From contig BGKB01000026.1 in NCBI GenBank assembly GCA_003116975.1, forward strand, positions 434,001 through 498,000: a stretch of DNA of 64,000 nucleotides, read 5' to 3'. The translations under genes were made by a program, and so were the position numbers. The DNA is from Aurantiochytrium sp. KH105 (taxonomy: Eukaryota > Sar > Bigyra > Thraustochytrida > Thraustochytriidae). Shown here piece by piece: positions 19,565 to 28,961 of this stretch; position 1 is the stretch's first letter, and each line of letters opens with the position of its first letter. Under the pieces are notes generated by a model. The model was given only the letters and a program-made list of their open reading frames with translations, was not told where the DNA came from and did no database searches.

Positions 19565-19584
19565 CGCGCGCAAGTGGGTTATAC
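19565..19584 (+). promoter_or_regulatory. Candidate core promoter: GCGCAAGTGGG next to TTATA (plus direction)
   Basis: GCGCAAGTGGGTTATAC matches two sites upstream of RPS29 (44902-44967, opposite strand). It points towards the cNMP-domain gene, almost 1 kb away, so a 5' leader intron or an intervening transcript is possible. The call rests only on recurrence. Confidence 0.5.
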
Positions 19585-19591
19585 GCCGCTC

Positions 19592-19613
19592 CGCACTTGC
19601 GGCCGCGCCATAG
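19592..19613 (-). promoter_or_regulatory. Candidate core promoter, minus direction copy of the GCAAGTG element
   Basis: Read on the minus strand this is GGCCGCAAGTGCGGAG, followed by a TATAA sequence contributed by the overlapping plus-strand copy. It lies about 530 bases upstream of the WW-J gene start, so the pair would form a compact bidirectional promoter. Confidence 0.4.
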
Positions 19614-20390
19614 CCGACTGTGGCCGCGCGCCGTGATAGGCCTGCGACCTACTCTGTTCGCTCGGCCGGGTCACTCATTCTCCCGTTCATTCACAGTCGC
19701 TCGCTCGGTCGATCGTTCGTTCATTCCGTCGCGCCAGCGAGCGAGCGCAGGAGCAAACGCAAGAGCCCGCGAGCTCGCACGCCTCGAGAAGAAGAACCTT
19801 GCGGCCGGCTGGCTGGCTGAGCGAGCCTCGGCATCAGTGCAGACAGCACGGCATGCGCTTGTGCAGCGCGTGCAGGCCTCGGCTGAAAAAAGACATTCTG
19901 CAGTCAGCGCGCCTCGCCGCTTGCGCTTCCCCGAGCGAGCCTGCGAGACGCCGAACCCGAGAGCGACGAAGGCGCCGCAGAAGGCCCCTCTGCGAGCTGC
20001 CGGCTGCGCTGCGCTGCGCCGCTCGCGCCGGCACGCCCGCCCGCCAGCTCAGGCGCTCGCTCGCTGTCGCTTGCAGTTGCTCGCGCGCGCGGGCGGACGC
20101 AGGGTTCTTCCTTGTCAGTCGCTCGCCGATCGTCCCAGGGTGCACGGAGGCGGGAAAGACCCCGCGTGCCCCGCCGCGGGGCGCATGGGCCCCGCAGCGA
20201 TGGCGCGTGCACCCCGCGCTAGGGGGGTAGAAAGGAAGTGCGCCCTTCCCCGGCGCAGACCCGGGGGTGCGCGCACACACCCCTTGGGTACACACCGTTT
20301 TGGCTCGCCTTGATGGCGTGAACAGCGCAGGACACAGAGGCGAGAGATGGGGGCAAGCGGACGCGCGTGCTTGCAGTCGCTTACTTAGTT

Positions 20391-20420
20391 GGCGCGGCGC
20401 GGCGCGGCGCGGCGCGGCAC
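20391..20420. repeat. Pentanucleotide array (GGCGC)n, 6 copies
   Basis: Five perfect GGCGC units and a final GGCAC lie about 140 bases upstream of the ATG at 20557. Confidence 0.96.
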
Positions 20421-20556
20421 GGCGAGCGGTAAAGCGGAAGGGCTGGTTGGGGCCACCGCGGACTCCCTCATCTAAGAACGAAAAAAGTGCTCGCTCGCAC
20501 GCATACACGCTCGCCCGCGTGCGTGCCGCGGCGATTGTTTGGGGGGAAACTAAAAA

Positions 20557-23500
20557 ATGGAAAGCAGACCGTCTGTGTCGCGGCTGGTGCGCGCGGCGCG
20601 AGAAGCAGCGGAAATACGTGCAAAGGAAGAAGCTTCAGCTACAGACGATACGAGCGAAGCGCATGGAGCATCAAAGGCCGCGCGTGACCCAGAGGAAGAA
20701 GAAAAGGAGCTCGAACGGACCAAGGTGAAAGCCGAACTTCTCAAGGCCAACTCCTTTGTAAATCGTCTTCCCCCACGTCTCCAGCAGGAACTTGCTTGCG
20801 CCGCAAAGGTTCGGATTGTGCACGAGGAAAGTCCCGTCATACTCGAGCAAGGAGACGACGTGCACAAGCTGGCTATACTGTGCGAAGGTGAAGCCATTGT
20901 GACGCACAAGGCGGACGCTGACGACCGCCATGGTGTCGAGCGTCCTGTGCGAATCGACCAGGCACCAGCGTCGTACGGAGCCTACGCTCTCTTGTCTGGG
21001 GATGAGGAGCAACCTGAGACAGTGCGTGCCATTGGGCCTGATTGTTTGTGTCTTGAGCTCAACGGTGATGACTTTGACGAGATTCTGAGCAATCACAATA
21101 ACGCTGGATTCGTACTGGAACTTCGGCGTGAGGCACGGCAGGCTGGTCTTCTTGATCGTGTCCCCTTGCTCTCCGGCCTTAACGACATGCAAAAAGTCCA
21201 GATCCTACACGCCATGCGTGCCATTGTCTTTCAGGATGGAGAGATTCTCGCCGCGCGTGCGGCGCGCGAGGAAGTATTTCTCCTTGTAGTGAATGGCACT
21301 GTACGCGTCACAGACCTTGACGCTGCAGAGGAAATAGAGGGTGACACCTCCTCATCGATGCCCGCCCCAGTCTCGCAAGTCTCTTATTTTGGTGAGTTTG
21401 CTCTCTTGGACGATCAACGAAATGCTCAAACCCTGGTCGCCGAGGGAGAGGTAGTATGTCTCTATATGCATCGCCTCGCTTTCCTTGAGCAGGTTCCGCA
21501 CCTGCGAAGGTTCCTCGTCGAGTGGGTTCAAGCGAGCCAGCGTCAGGCTGAGCGCAGGGCAAAGGGCCAAGAGCGGCCAGAGGATTCGAGACCCACAAGC
21601 AGCGCCAGTCGCGTGAGCAAAGGCAGTGAGAGCGATGCTCATGGTCCTCGTACGTATTGCTTTGATCTCAACAAACCGCCTTGCAAGTCATTTGCTGCAA
21701 GCATTGACAAAAGCGCTCCTGAAGCTTTTGAAATCCTTGTGCCTGCAAGGTCTGAGGATGCAAAACCTCGACGCATGGCCTTTGAGTCCGTATACGAGGC
21801 TCTAGCTCTTCGCGTCTTCCACAAAAAGATAGCAAACAGCGAATTCGCGAAGACTTTCCAGATCGTGTCGTCGCGATCTCAGGCATCGCCAGCGCTCAGA
21901 TCACTGCGCGGTGAGATACCTGCCGTTTCGTCGAATCTTTTCGACGTTCTGGCCAGTGCGCAACGAGAGGAAAAGCTACGAAAGAAGAAAAAGAAGAAAA
22001 AGAAGAACAAGAATCAAAAGAAAAACAAAAAGGGAAACGCCATGGGATCATCCGCGGCAATTGCTCGAATCGAAACCCCTCTCGCTGCTGCTGGACAGGA
22101 CTCTACGCTCTTGTCCCTTACAAGTCGCCTTGCACATCACGTGCGAACGATTTTGCAATCGGACCCTGAGCAACGAAGCCAAGAAGATCTTCGCGTGCTA
22201 CATGGCCTCTTTGCCCAAAACAAGGTAGTTTCCCGCCTGGCACTTCGCCTCGACGCGCCGATCGAGCACCGTCTCTTTTCACACGCGCGATTTGCAACCT
22301 TTGAGGCAGGCCAGTCGCTATGGCAAGAAGGAGACGCCATGACTGGTGTCTATATGGTTCTACGAGGTCAAGTCCACACGAGCATGCGTGAGCGTATCGG
22401 TACTTCCGGCACAGTCGTGCCGAAACCTCTTGGAACAATATGCGCAGGTGGTTCTCTTGGCGAACTATCTCTCTTGGACCCGGAACACAAAGTATATAGC
22501 AAGGCGCTGTACACAGCACAAGCTCTCTGCGATACCGAGGTGCTTGTCCTTGATGCGCAGAGCTTTCATGCGTATTGTGTTCCGCAGAACCTGTTGCGCC
22601 AGCGAATCGCTGACGTGAGCTCAATTGAGCAACTCTCGTGTACGCGTGGCGAGGCCAATTTTGCCGCAATCATGCCTCTTGCCTTCCAAATTGATTATGC
22701 CCACTTTCCCAAGGACTTTGTTTTTTCGCAGGCGGGAGATTTTTTCGAGCCTGGTTGGTGCCATTTCATCATGTCTGGCGAAATTGGCGTCTATGAATAC
22801 AATCTCGATCGCCAGTGCTGGGAGGAGCTGTCAAGACTTGGACCTGGCGAGTTCATGTCAATCGCAGACGCCTCTCCAACGCTTGCCCTTGCTGCCCTCT
22901 CGTTTGTGTCAACAAAGAAGCTCTCGCGTGCCATGCTTCAAGCCCTCGACGAGACAGCTGCTGCCGAGATGAACCAGGTGGCTACATTTCGTGCCCAATT
23001 TCGAAAGGCTGACGATGTGCATGGGGTTCGGGCAAGATTGGCAGCGGCCAAAATTTGTCTCCCGACCTTTGTACAACGCCAGGGCGGGCCATTGCAGCGC
23101 CCCTCCATCGCAGCTCTCGCTGCCAGCACTCGGGCAAAGCATGCAGACGCCCAAGCGTCCAAGGTCAAAATGTCGCGACTGGCACCATTATTCAAGGACG
23201 GCAAGGTACCGCCGGATCAAGATGGTTCGAGTGATGCCGGATCGCAGGATTTGACGCAGTATCCAGCAGATCCGGACCTGCAGCAAGAGCAGCGTCAACA
23301 GCAAGATCTTGAAGCGAAGCCTGCATGGTCATGGGCAGCACTTCCAGCTGTCGAGCCTCAACAAGACGGAGAAGACTCCGATATACCGCACAGCGGTCTC
23401 ACACGGGAAAATGCGCTTGGGGCTCTTCGCTTGGTCGAGCGCCATTATTCAATGGCCATCGAAGAGCGACATCGTGCCGTGTGCCATACTGACGCTGGCA

Positions 23501-23679
23501 TCAAGCGACGGAGTTTGGGCCCCGAAGAGCCCACAAGCTCGCTGGCCGTGAGAAGAGCGCTTTTGGACAAGAAGCTGTTCTTGGAGCGTGCGCTTGCCGC
23601 GCGCGATCCTCGTAAACGGGTCCCTATATTGCGTCAACAGCGGTTTGCTCTCATTTCTCTGAACTGGGGAGACAAGTAA
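20557..23679 (+). CDS. Protein with four cyclic-nucleotide-binding-like folds, 1040 aa
   Basis: The ATG at 20557 is in an A-rich context. Four CNBD-like folds can be read. Fold A is at about 85-175 (VILEQGDDVHKLAILCEGEA). Fold B is at about 205-315, with a phosphate-binding cassette FGEFALLDDQRNAQT close to the PKA/EPAC pattern FGE-x-AL-x(4-5)-RxA. Fold C is at about 565-680 (LWQEGDAMTGVYMVLRGQVH, LGELSLLDPEHKV). Fold D is at about 710-810 (FSQAGDFFEPGWCHFIMSGE). Only fold B keeps the arginine that contacts the cyclic phosphate, so A, C and D are probably structural or bind something else. A run of lysines lies at about 470-490, and the C-terminal 250 residues are disordered. No kinase or channel domain is present. 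Confidence 0.85.
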   Translation: MESRPSVSRLVRAAREAAEIRAKEEASATDDTSEAHGASKAARDPEEEEKELERTKVKAELLKANSFVNRLPPRLQQELACAAKVRIVHEESPVILEQGDDVHKLAILCEGEAIVTHKADADDRHGVERPVRIDQAPASYGAYALLSGDEEQPETVRAIGPDCLCLELNGDDFDEILSNHNNAGFVLELRREARQAGLLDRVPLLSGLNDMQKVQILHAMRAIVFQDGEILAARAAREEVFLLVVNGTVRVTDLDAAEEIEGDTSSSMPAPVSQVSYFGEFALLDDQRNAQTLVAEGEVVCLYMHRLAFLEQVPHLRRFLVEWVQASQRQAERRAKGQERPEDSRPTSSASRVSKGSESDAHGPRTYCFDLNKPPCKSFAASIDKSAPEAFEILVPARSEDAKPRRMAFESVYEALALRVFHKKIANSEFAKTFQIVSSRSQASPALRSLRGEIPAVSSNLFDVLASAQREEKLRKKKKKKKKNKNQKKNKKGNAMGSSAAIARIETPLAAAGQDSTLLSLTSRLAHHVRTILQSDPEQRSQEDLRVLHGLFAQNKVVSRLALRLDAPIEHRLFSHARFATFEAGQSLWQEGDAMTGVYMVLRGQVHTSMRERIGTSGTVVPKPLGTICAGGSLGELSLLDPEHKVYSKALYTAQALCDTEVLVLDAQSFHAYCVPQNLLRQRIADVSSIEQLSCTRGEANFAAIMPLAFQIDYAHFPKDFVFSQAGDFFEPGWCHFIMSGEIGVYEYNLDRQCWEELSRLGPGEFMSIADASPTLALAALSFVSTKKLSRAMLQALDETAAAEMNQVATFRAQFRKADDVHGVRARLAAAKICLPTFVQRQGGPLQRPSIAALAASTRAKHADAQASKVKMSRLAPLFKDGKVPPDQDGSSDAGSQDLTQYPADPDLQQEQRQQQDLEAKPAWSWAALPAVEPQQDGEDSDIPHSGLTRENALGALRLVERHYSMAIEERHRAVCHTDAGIKRRSLGPEEPTSSLAVRRALLDKKLFLERALAARDPRKRVPILRQQRFALISLNWGDK

Positions 23680-24224
23680 GAGTAGCACTTCGTGTCGTGA
23701 GCCATTTCCCTACTGGTAGTTGCAGGCCCAGCCAGCATAATGCCTTGGGAAGGTCAAAACTTCAAACGAACGCAGCACGCTCTCACATCAGAATAAGAAG
23801 AAGTAGAAGTAAGAGGAGACCATAGAGGGAAAACTAAGTCGGTGACAATAAAGCCGTCAACGACATCGCCACGCTCACCATGATCAGCACCACTCTGGTG
23901 GCATCGTCCTGCAAAAGGAAAGCAAGAAACGAAAAGCGCAAGACAAGTGAGTCAAGAAGAAAGACCAGTGAAGAAAATGAAGATGAAAAAAAATGACAAT
24001 CGCTGACAAGCGACTCTGACAAGTGTAAGAAATGTATAACCGCTCGCATCACAGTCTCAGACTCGCAAGACCAACCGCGGCGAGTCGCAGAACGCAAAGC
24101 GCAGGCCACGGAGAGCGTCGCGCGCGGGCGAGTCTGGCGTGGGCCGGGCATCGACCCGCCTGGGGCAGACCAGCGCCGTGGTCAGGAAGGGACTCGAGCG
24201 AGCGAGCGAGAGAACGTTGTGGCG
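23680..24224. other. Intergenic space upstream of the CK1-type kinase
   Basis: It follows the cNMP gene stop and precedes the kinase ATG at 24225. A minus-strand intron-like tract and short ORF end are described separately (23834-23908). No other gene is seen. Confidence 0.4.
23834..23908 (-). CDS. Possible last exon of a tiny membrane protein (tentative)
   Basis: On the minus strand a long pyrimidine-rich tract ending TTTTGCAG is followed by an open stretch: Asp-Asp-Ala-Thr-Arg, then VVLIMVSVAMSLTALL, then Ser-Pro-Thr and stop. A good 3' splice site followed by one hydrophobic helix and an immediate stop is what a very small membrane subunit (for example of oligosaccharyltransferase or a respiratory complex) would look like. 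No upstream exon with a canonical donor was found, so this stays a candidate. Confidence 0.2.
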   Translation of the reverse strand, partial: DDATRVVLIMVSVAMSLTALLSPT

Positions 24225-26056
24225 ATGGCGCCCAAGACGAGCGCCAGGGCCAAGGCCAAGGAACCCGAGGTGCCTGGGCAACTAGGCCCATGGAAAGTGG
24301 AGCGAAAGCTCGGCAGCGGAGCGTTTAGCTCCGTGTACGAGGCCCGCTTCACGCTCGAGGACGCGCAGCGTGATATAATCAACGAACACGAATGGGTTCT
24401 CAAAGCTTCACCCGTTCCGCCGCCCACGAAACGAAAGAAGAAGGGCGAGCAGACGCCCGGTGCCACGCTCCTTTCCAAGGAATACACGGTGTACCGTATC
24501 CTCCACGAGCTCCCAGTCGGCTTCAAGGGAAAGGCCTATGTGCCCATCCCCAAAACGCCCAAGACGGTCGCCTGGAAGTACCAGTACCAGGAGGGTGGAT
24601 GGTGCTTTTTGGCTCTCGAACGTCTCGGCAAGACTCTCTCCGAGGCCATTACCTCGTGCAACGGTCACGTGCCCACCGACACAGCGCTCAACGTCGCAGC
24701 GCAGCTGCTGCGCGCTCTTCAGTTCGTGCATGGTAAGGGCTATATTTTCCGCGACGTCAAGCCCGATAACTTTATGCTCGGACGAAAGGCCGCAGACGTG
24801 AATACCCTATTTATCGTGGACTTTGGCGCTGTTTGCAAGGAACTTTCGCACAAGGGAGTACGCGAACCCGCAGATCCTGTGGGCACCCCTCTTTACATGA
24901 GCAAGCGTATCCATCGTGGTGAGCCACCCTGCCCTCGAGACGATCTCGAGTCTCTTGGGTACATGCTCTTGCAAATGGGCTCAAATGAGCTGCCATGGGC
25001 TGCGGCAGGCAGTGAGGAGGAGGTCTTGCAGATGAAGGAGTCAATCTCGCTCGACGAGCTGTGCGCAGCGGTTCCGGCCGCGACCCTGGGCGAGGTGGCT
25101 CATGCATTTTTGCAAGCAGTGCTCGAGCTCGGCGAAGATAGCGCCGTTCCTTACGATTCTTTGTTTGGTTTGCTGACCGCGCCGCTGGGAAAGAAAGTCT
25201 CGTCCGTGGAGGATCTTTGCAAGTGCTCCCTCTCGTGGACCGATTCCCGCGCCTCAAAGCCGACAGCAGCCCCCAAGAAGAGGACTACCAAGGCAAGCGC
25301 CGCGTCGAAGGCAGCAGGTCAAACGACAGTAGGGAAGGAAGAGAAAGCAGCTGCGTCTTCCAAGACAAGGCAGAAAGTCTCGTCAAAAACAACGGCCAAG
25401 GCCAAGACAAAGAAGAAACCTGCCGCCACAGCTCACGACGTCGACGACGCCAATGACGACGACGTCGAAATGATTGATCAGGTCAAGACAGAACCTGATC
25501 GTCGCAAGCGAGCTGGACGCAAGTCGACAAGGGGGGCAAGGCAGTCATTCGACGAAATGGATTCTGAAGATAGTGACGATGTAGATGATGATGATGATGC
25601 CGCGGTAGCTAGCCCTCCTCAAGCTGAAGAAGACCCGGACGTGATTGATCTCACACGACGAATGACGCGAAGCATGACGCGAGGCCAAGAACCTGAAGAT
25701 CGTCAAAAGGCTCGATCGGCTGGTGCAAAGCCCCCTAAACGCCGCAAAGGCAAAAACGAGGAGGATGCCGAAAATGAAAAGCTCAAGAACGACGCCAAGA
25801 CCGTCAAGACCGAGGGCATGAAGAAGGAAAGTATGGCGCAGGCGGCGATGCAGAAAGCCACATTCGGCTCGAGGGCGGCTTCTGCGGCAAAGGTACGTGT
25901 TTGACGGACATGGATAGAAATCCAATATTTTTCTTTGAAAATGTAAAACTGACGAGCGATTGGAGAGCGCTTGCGTAGAATGCCGCATACGTTGTTGCCG
26001 TTGGCGCTACGTCGCTGTTCATTTCTGCGGCGTATCATGGCGAATACTCTTCGTAG
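24225..26056 (+). CDS. CK1/VRK-group protein kinase with predicted hydrophobic tail, two exons, 581 aa
   Basis: Translation starts at the ATG at 24225. The kinase domain covers about 20-335: LGSGAFSSVYEA glycine loop, EHEWVLKAS with the ATP-site Lys, YIFRDVKPDNFMLG catalytic loop, FIVDFGAV, and RDDLESLGYMLLQMGSNELPW. The RDDLESLGY block is the CK1-group hallmark, and GTPLYMSKRIHRG stands where CK1 has GTARYASINTHLG. A Lys-rich, then acidic, tail follows with several NLS-like clusters. The continuous frame would stop at 25904 right after AAK. There a GTACGT donor at 25893 and a TAG acceptor at 25976-25978 with a CTGAC motif between them predict an 86-nt intron. The spliced exon 25979-26056 adds NAAYVVAVGATSLFISAAY plus six residues. 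Splicing is inferred; the unspliced form would be 559 aa. Confidence 0.82.
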
Positions 26057-26835
26057 AGGTATGCGGCAATATCGGTGCTTTCCAAAAGCTCCTTGCCAGT
26101 GTTGGGATCTTCGAGAAGGGGAATCTGAATCAAGCCGGCCGCCTTGCGCCCCTTGGAGAGCTGATTTCCGAAACGTCGAACCCACTCTTTACGCTTTGTA
26201 GATGTAAATTTCGGCGTTGTCTTGTATACGTATTCAATTTCCAGCGCGCAGAGGGCTTCGCGAACCCGCGCCACGAAAGGCGAGCCCTCGCTTCCCCAAA
26301 GTACGAGCGCTTTTTCGGGCCTTTTGGACGTCGGCGTGGCCGTCCATCCGTGGCTTGCGGCAGGGCGGATCGCAGACGCAAGGCGGCCTGAAAGAGAGCC
26401 CAGAGCGGAAAAGTTCGCGAGACGAAAAGCCCAACCTGGCGACGCTTTGTCGCCATATCTTTTCCATAGGTACTCGTTGATCGCGGAGGCATTCGAGAGC
26501 ACTTGGTTCGTGTTTGGGTCGTGTAGCATCGGCAGCGAGGCATCCTTTTGAGCCAGCCTTTTTCGTTCTTGCATGAACCGAGAGCCTCCTCGTGGACACG
26601 GCTTGATGAGGACATCGAGGTCCAACGTCGACAGCGTTTCGCGGACAGACCTGCAGTCCTCGTCTTGTTCGAGCTCGTATAGCTCTAGCATTTGTTCGGG
26701 GCGTCGACTCTTGTGGGCGCCTTCTGCGAGGTATGCGCCGGCTGCAAGTCGCAGTAGATATGCCCATGTGAGCGTCAGGAAGTCGATGATCCCACCCACG
26801 AGTGGCAACGTGAACAACGTTACGAGTGCGCCCAT
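26035..26835 (-). CDS. Membrane protein with two GST N-terminal (thioredoxin-type) folds, 266 aa
   Basis: The ORF opens at a GTG, and the first ATG is at 26835 (MGALVTLFTLPLVGGIIDFL). The N-terminal 40 residues contain a hydrophobic helix (about 4-36). Two thioredoxin-like GST_N folds follow: about 52-130 (MLELYELEQDEDCRSVRETL, then LPMLHDPNTNQVLSNASAIN) and about 177-264 (LVLWGSEGSPFVARVREAL, then IPLLEDPNTGKELLESTDI). Both keep the cis-Pro and the E/N-S-x-x-I strand-helix signature of glutathione-binding folds. Plant and algal chloroplast proteins have the same tandem arrangement. The active CxxC is absent (EDCRS and SPFVA). The 3' end overlaps, antisense, the predicted last exon of the kinase gene by 22 bases. 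Function unknown. Confidence 0.8.
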   Translation of the reverse strand: MGALVTLFTLPLVGGIIDFLTLTWAYLLRLAAGAYLAEGAHKSRRPEQMLELYELEQDEDCRSVRETLSTLDLDVLIKPCPRGGSRFMQERKRLAQKDASLPMLHDPNTNQVLSNASAINEYLWKRYGDKASPGWAFRLANFSALGSLSGRLASAIRPAASHGWTATPTSKRPEKALVLWGSEGSPFVARVREALCALEIEYVYKTTPKFTSTKRKEWVRRFGNQLSKGRKAAGLIQIPLLEDPNTGKELLESTDIAAYLYEEYSP

Positions 26836-28530
26836 CTTGGTGACACGTGTGCAAGTGTCGCGCTCGGCGCTTGCAAGGCGTCCTCTCTCCAAGCTCCAGC
26901 TGGCGGCTGCTCGCACGCAGACACTTGGATCCGCGCAGGCGCCGGAGCCGCTGATGATACTACTTTGTGTCCATTGTTTTCCCTTTCCTTCCTTTCTATT
27001 TTTTAACGGATTATACTAGTAGGCCAGTGCTCAGTGATTGTGACCTCATTTTTTCTTGGTTTTGTTGCTGCTGCTGGTGGTGATTGGGTAGTGATTGCGT
27101 GGCGGCGGCGGCAGCGGCGGTAGCGGCGGTAGCAGCAGCGGTGGTGCTTTTCATTTTTTAGTGAAAAAAATTAAGGTATCGCCTTCTCCTGTTTCGAGTT
27201 CATTGTCACTGGATACTGATTGTACTCTGTAATCGTTGTAGGAGAGGAGATCAAGTGCTGCAAGGAAAGCCACCCGCGAGATCGAAAGAAGAGGATAAGA
27301 GCTTGAAAGAGGAAAAACCCGAAATACTTTCCGAATCCATTCACGGGTCTTCTTTGTGTCCATGGGTGCAATGTAAGGTCGGCAGAGTCGGTTTGTAGAG
27401 ATGACAACCCAGATTCACATGGCTGCGAACTGGGTTTGTCAGCTTGTTTCGAATACCAATGGTTTCACGATTAGTATCACCTTGAAGACGATCAGGTACG
27501 ACAGGAGTCTGAGTTCGAAAACGACGAAAGTTCACATTTTTTACATTCAGTTTGTTTGCGCTCGTTATCATTCGGAAAACTTGAGCAGTTGTTTCATACC
27601 CCCACCCCTCCTCCTCCCCCATACCTCCCCCTCCCTCATCTCCCACTCGCTCGCTCGTCACACCGCGATCTCGCGCAGCCGAACCCTGCGCCGGTCGACC
27701 ACCTGCGCCGTTGGTAGTACTAACAGTAAACACTCACCCTCCATCGTGATCTTCCTTCCAGCGCGGTCTCGCGGGCTCGCAAACGCGCTAGGGGGTGCGC
27801 GCGCGCACCCCTCCCTCTCTTCCCTCCCCCGGGCGCCACATCGCCCCACAGCCGCCGCCGCAGCCGCTTCTCCCACGGTCGCCGGCCGCGCTGGTAGAGG
27901 ACCCGGCCGGCTCGCGCCCTCGCCCGCGCGCTCGCGCAGGCGGCCGAGCCGGCGCGCAGCAGGTGCTCGCCCGCCTGCTCGTCCGGGGCCGAGCCGGCTC
28001 TGCTCTCCTCTCGCGTTCACGCCGCGCGGGGCGAGGCCATCTCCTCTCCTCTCGTCTCAGCTTATCTTAACTCATCTCATTTCGTCTCATCTCATCTCAT
28101 CTCATCTCATCTCATCTCAACTCATCTTAACTCAACTCGACTCGACTCGACTCGACGCGGGTCAGCTCCAGCTCCAGCTCGACCGCGCTGCCTCCCGCGG
28201 GTCTCGAGCCGCCCCCGCCCGACGCTGTCGCGGCCGTCGCGAGGTCGCGGCCGTGAGCGGGGGCGGAGCGCACTCCGGGCACGGGCCCGAGACGAGCCGA
28301 GACTGCGAGGAAGGAAGGCGAGGGCCCAGCACACCACCAAAACAGACATCGGCAAACACGCAAAGCAGCCAGCAACTATCGAAAAGCAGACAAACAACGC
28401 GTCGCGTGCAGCGCGGCCCGCGCGGCGAGCTCGCGCGGAGCGGCGCGGGAGAGCGCGAGAGCGCGGCGGCCTGCGGCGTCTGGCGGCGGGACCAGGGCCG
28501 GCGCGGACGGGGCCGGCGGCGAGCGGGAGG
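26836..28530. other. Divergent intergenic space, 1.7 kb, with simple repeats
   Basis: It lies between the GST-fold gene start (-) and the J-paralogue start (+). It holds a GGC/GGT-rich stretch near 27090-27145, an AT-rich part (27150-27600), a pyrimidine-rich part (27595-27660) and a pentanucleotide array (28071-28155). A long plus ORF across 27401-28534 is low-complexity and has no family features. A minus-strand ATGGAGG followed by GTGAGT at 27732-27744 could begin a spliced gene but no continuation was found. Confidence 0.45.
28071..28155. repeat. Pentanucleotide array (CTCAT)n passing into (CTCGA)n, about 17 units
   Basis: All units stay in 5-base register: CTCAT, TTCGT, a run of CTCAT, CTCAA, CTTAA, then four CTCGA. 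The array lies about 380 bases upstream of the ATG at 28531. Looser units extend back to about 28041. Confidence 0.97.
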
Positions 28531-28920
28531 ATGACCGGGGCCATGGCCATGGCCCCAGCGCAGACGGCCCCAGCACAAACGACGGCGGCGACGACGACAA
28601 CGACGACGGGGGCGGCGACGACGACGACGAGGGCGAAGACGGCTGCAACGAGAAAGACAGCACTCGCAGCGACGGGACCTGAACAGCAGCCGGAGCACAA
28701 GCCACAGCAGGCGAAGGACCGGCAGCAGCAGGCGAAGGACCAGCGACCTGCGAGTGAAAAGGTAGCAAGGCAGCAAAAGCAAGGGCCACCATCACCAAAG
28801 GCAGAGAATTACTATGCCATTTTGGGCGTCAGTCCTGGCGTCTCCAAGTCCCTTCTCAAGCCAGCGTACCATGCGGCCGTGCGCAAGGCTCACGCCGCAG
28901 AACGAGCCTTTGCTCGCCAG

Positions 28921-28961
<41 letters not shown>

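Larger units (their letters stand above)
19068..20556. other. Divergent intergenic space, GC-rich, with promoter-like elements
   Basis: The region lies between the WW-J start (19067, -) and the cNMP-domain start (20557, +). It is strongly GC-rich, so long ORFs occur by chance on both strands; none shows family-like sequence. It holds the GCAAGTG/TATA pair near 19565-19613, GC-rich palindromic clusters near 20150-20280, and a GGCGC array at 20391-20420. Confidence 0.55.

Noticed and set aside
20150-20280. GC-rich inverted segments as possible hairpin RNA or terminator
   Set aside because: The short complementary pieces do not form one extended stem that can be supported by eye; they may only reflect base composition.
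19102-20313. Long plus-strand ORF of about 400 codons
   Set aside because: It lies in very GC-rich DNA, is Arg/Ala/Pro/Ser-rich without domains, overlaps other open frames on both strands and covers promoter-like elements.
27732-27744. Minus-strand ATGGAGG followed by GTGAGT, a possible first exon
   Set aside because: No acceptor leading to a convincing downstream reading frame could be found, so it is not called as a gene.
27401-28534. Plus-strand ORF of 377 codons ending at the J-paralogue start
   Set aside because: Composition is low-complexity, it runs through the CTCAT array and has no recognisable family or leader; the J-paralogue ATG gives a complete explanation.
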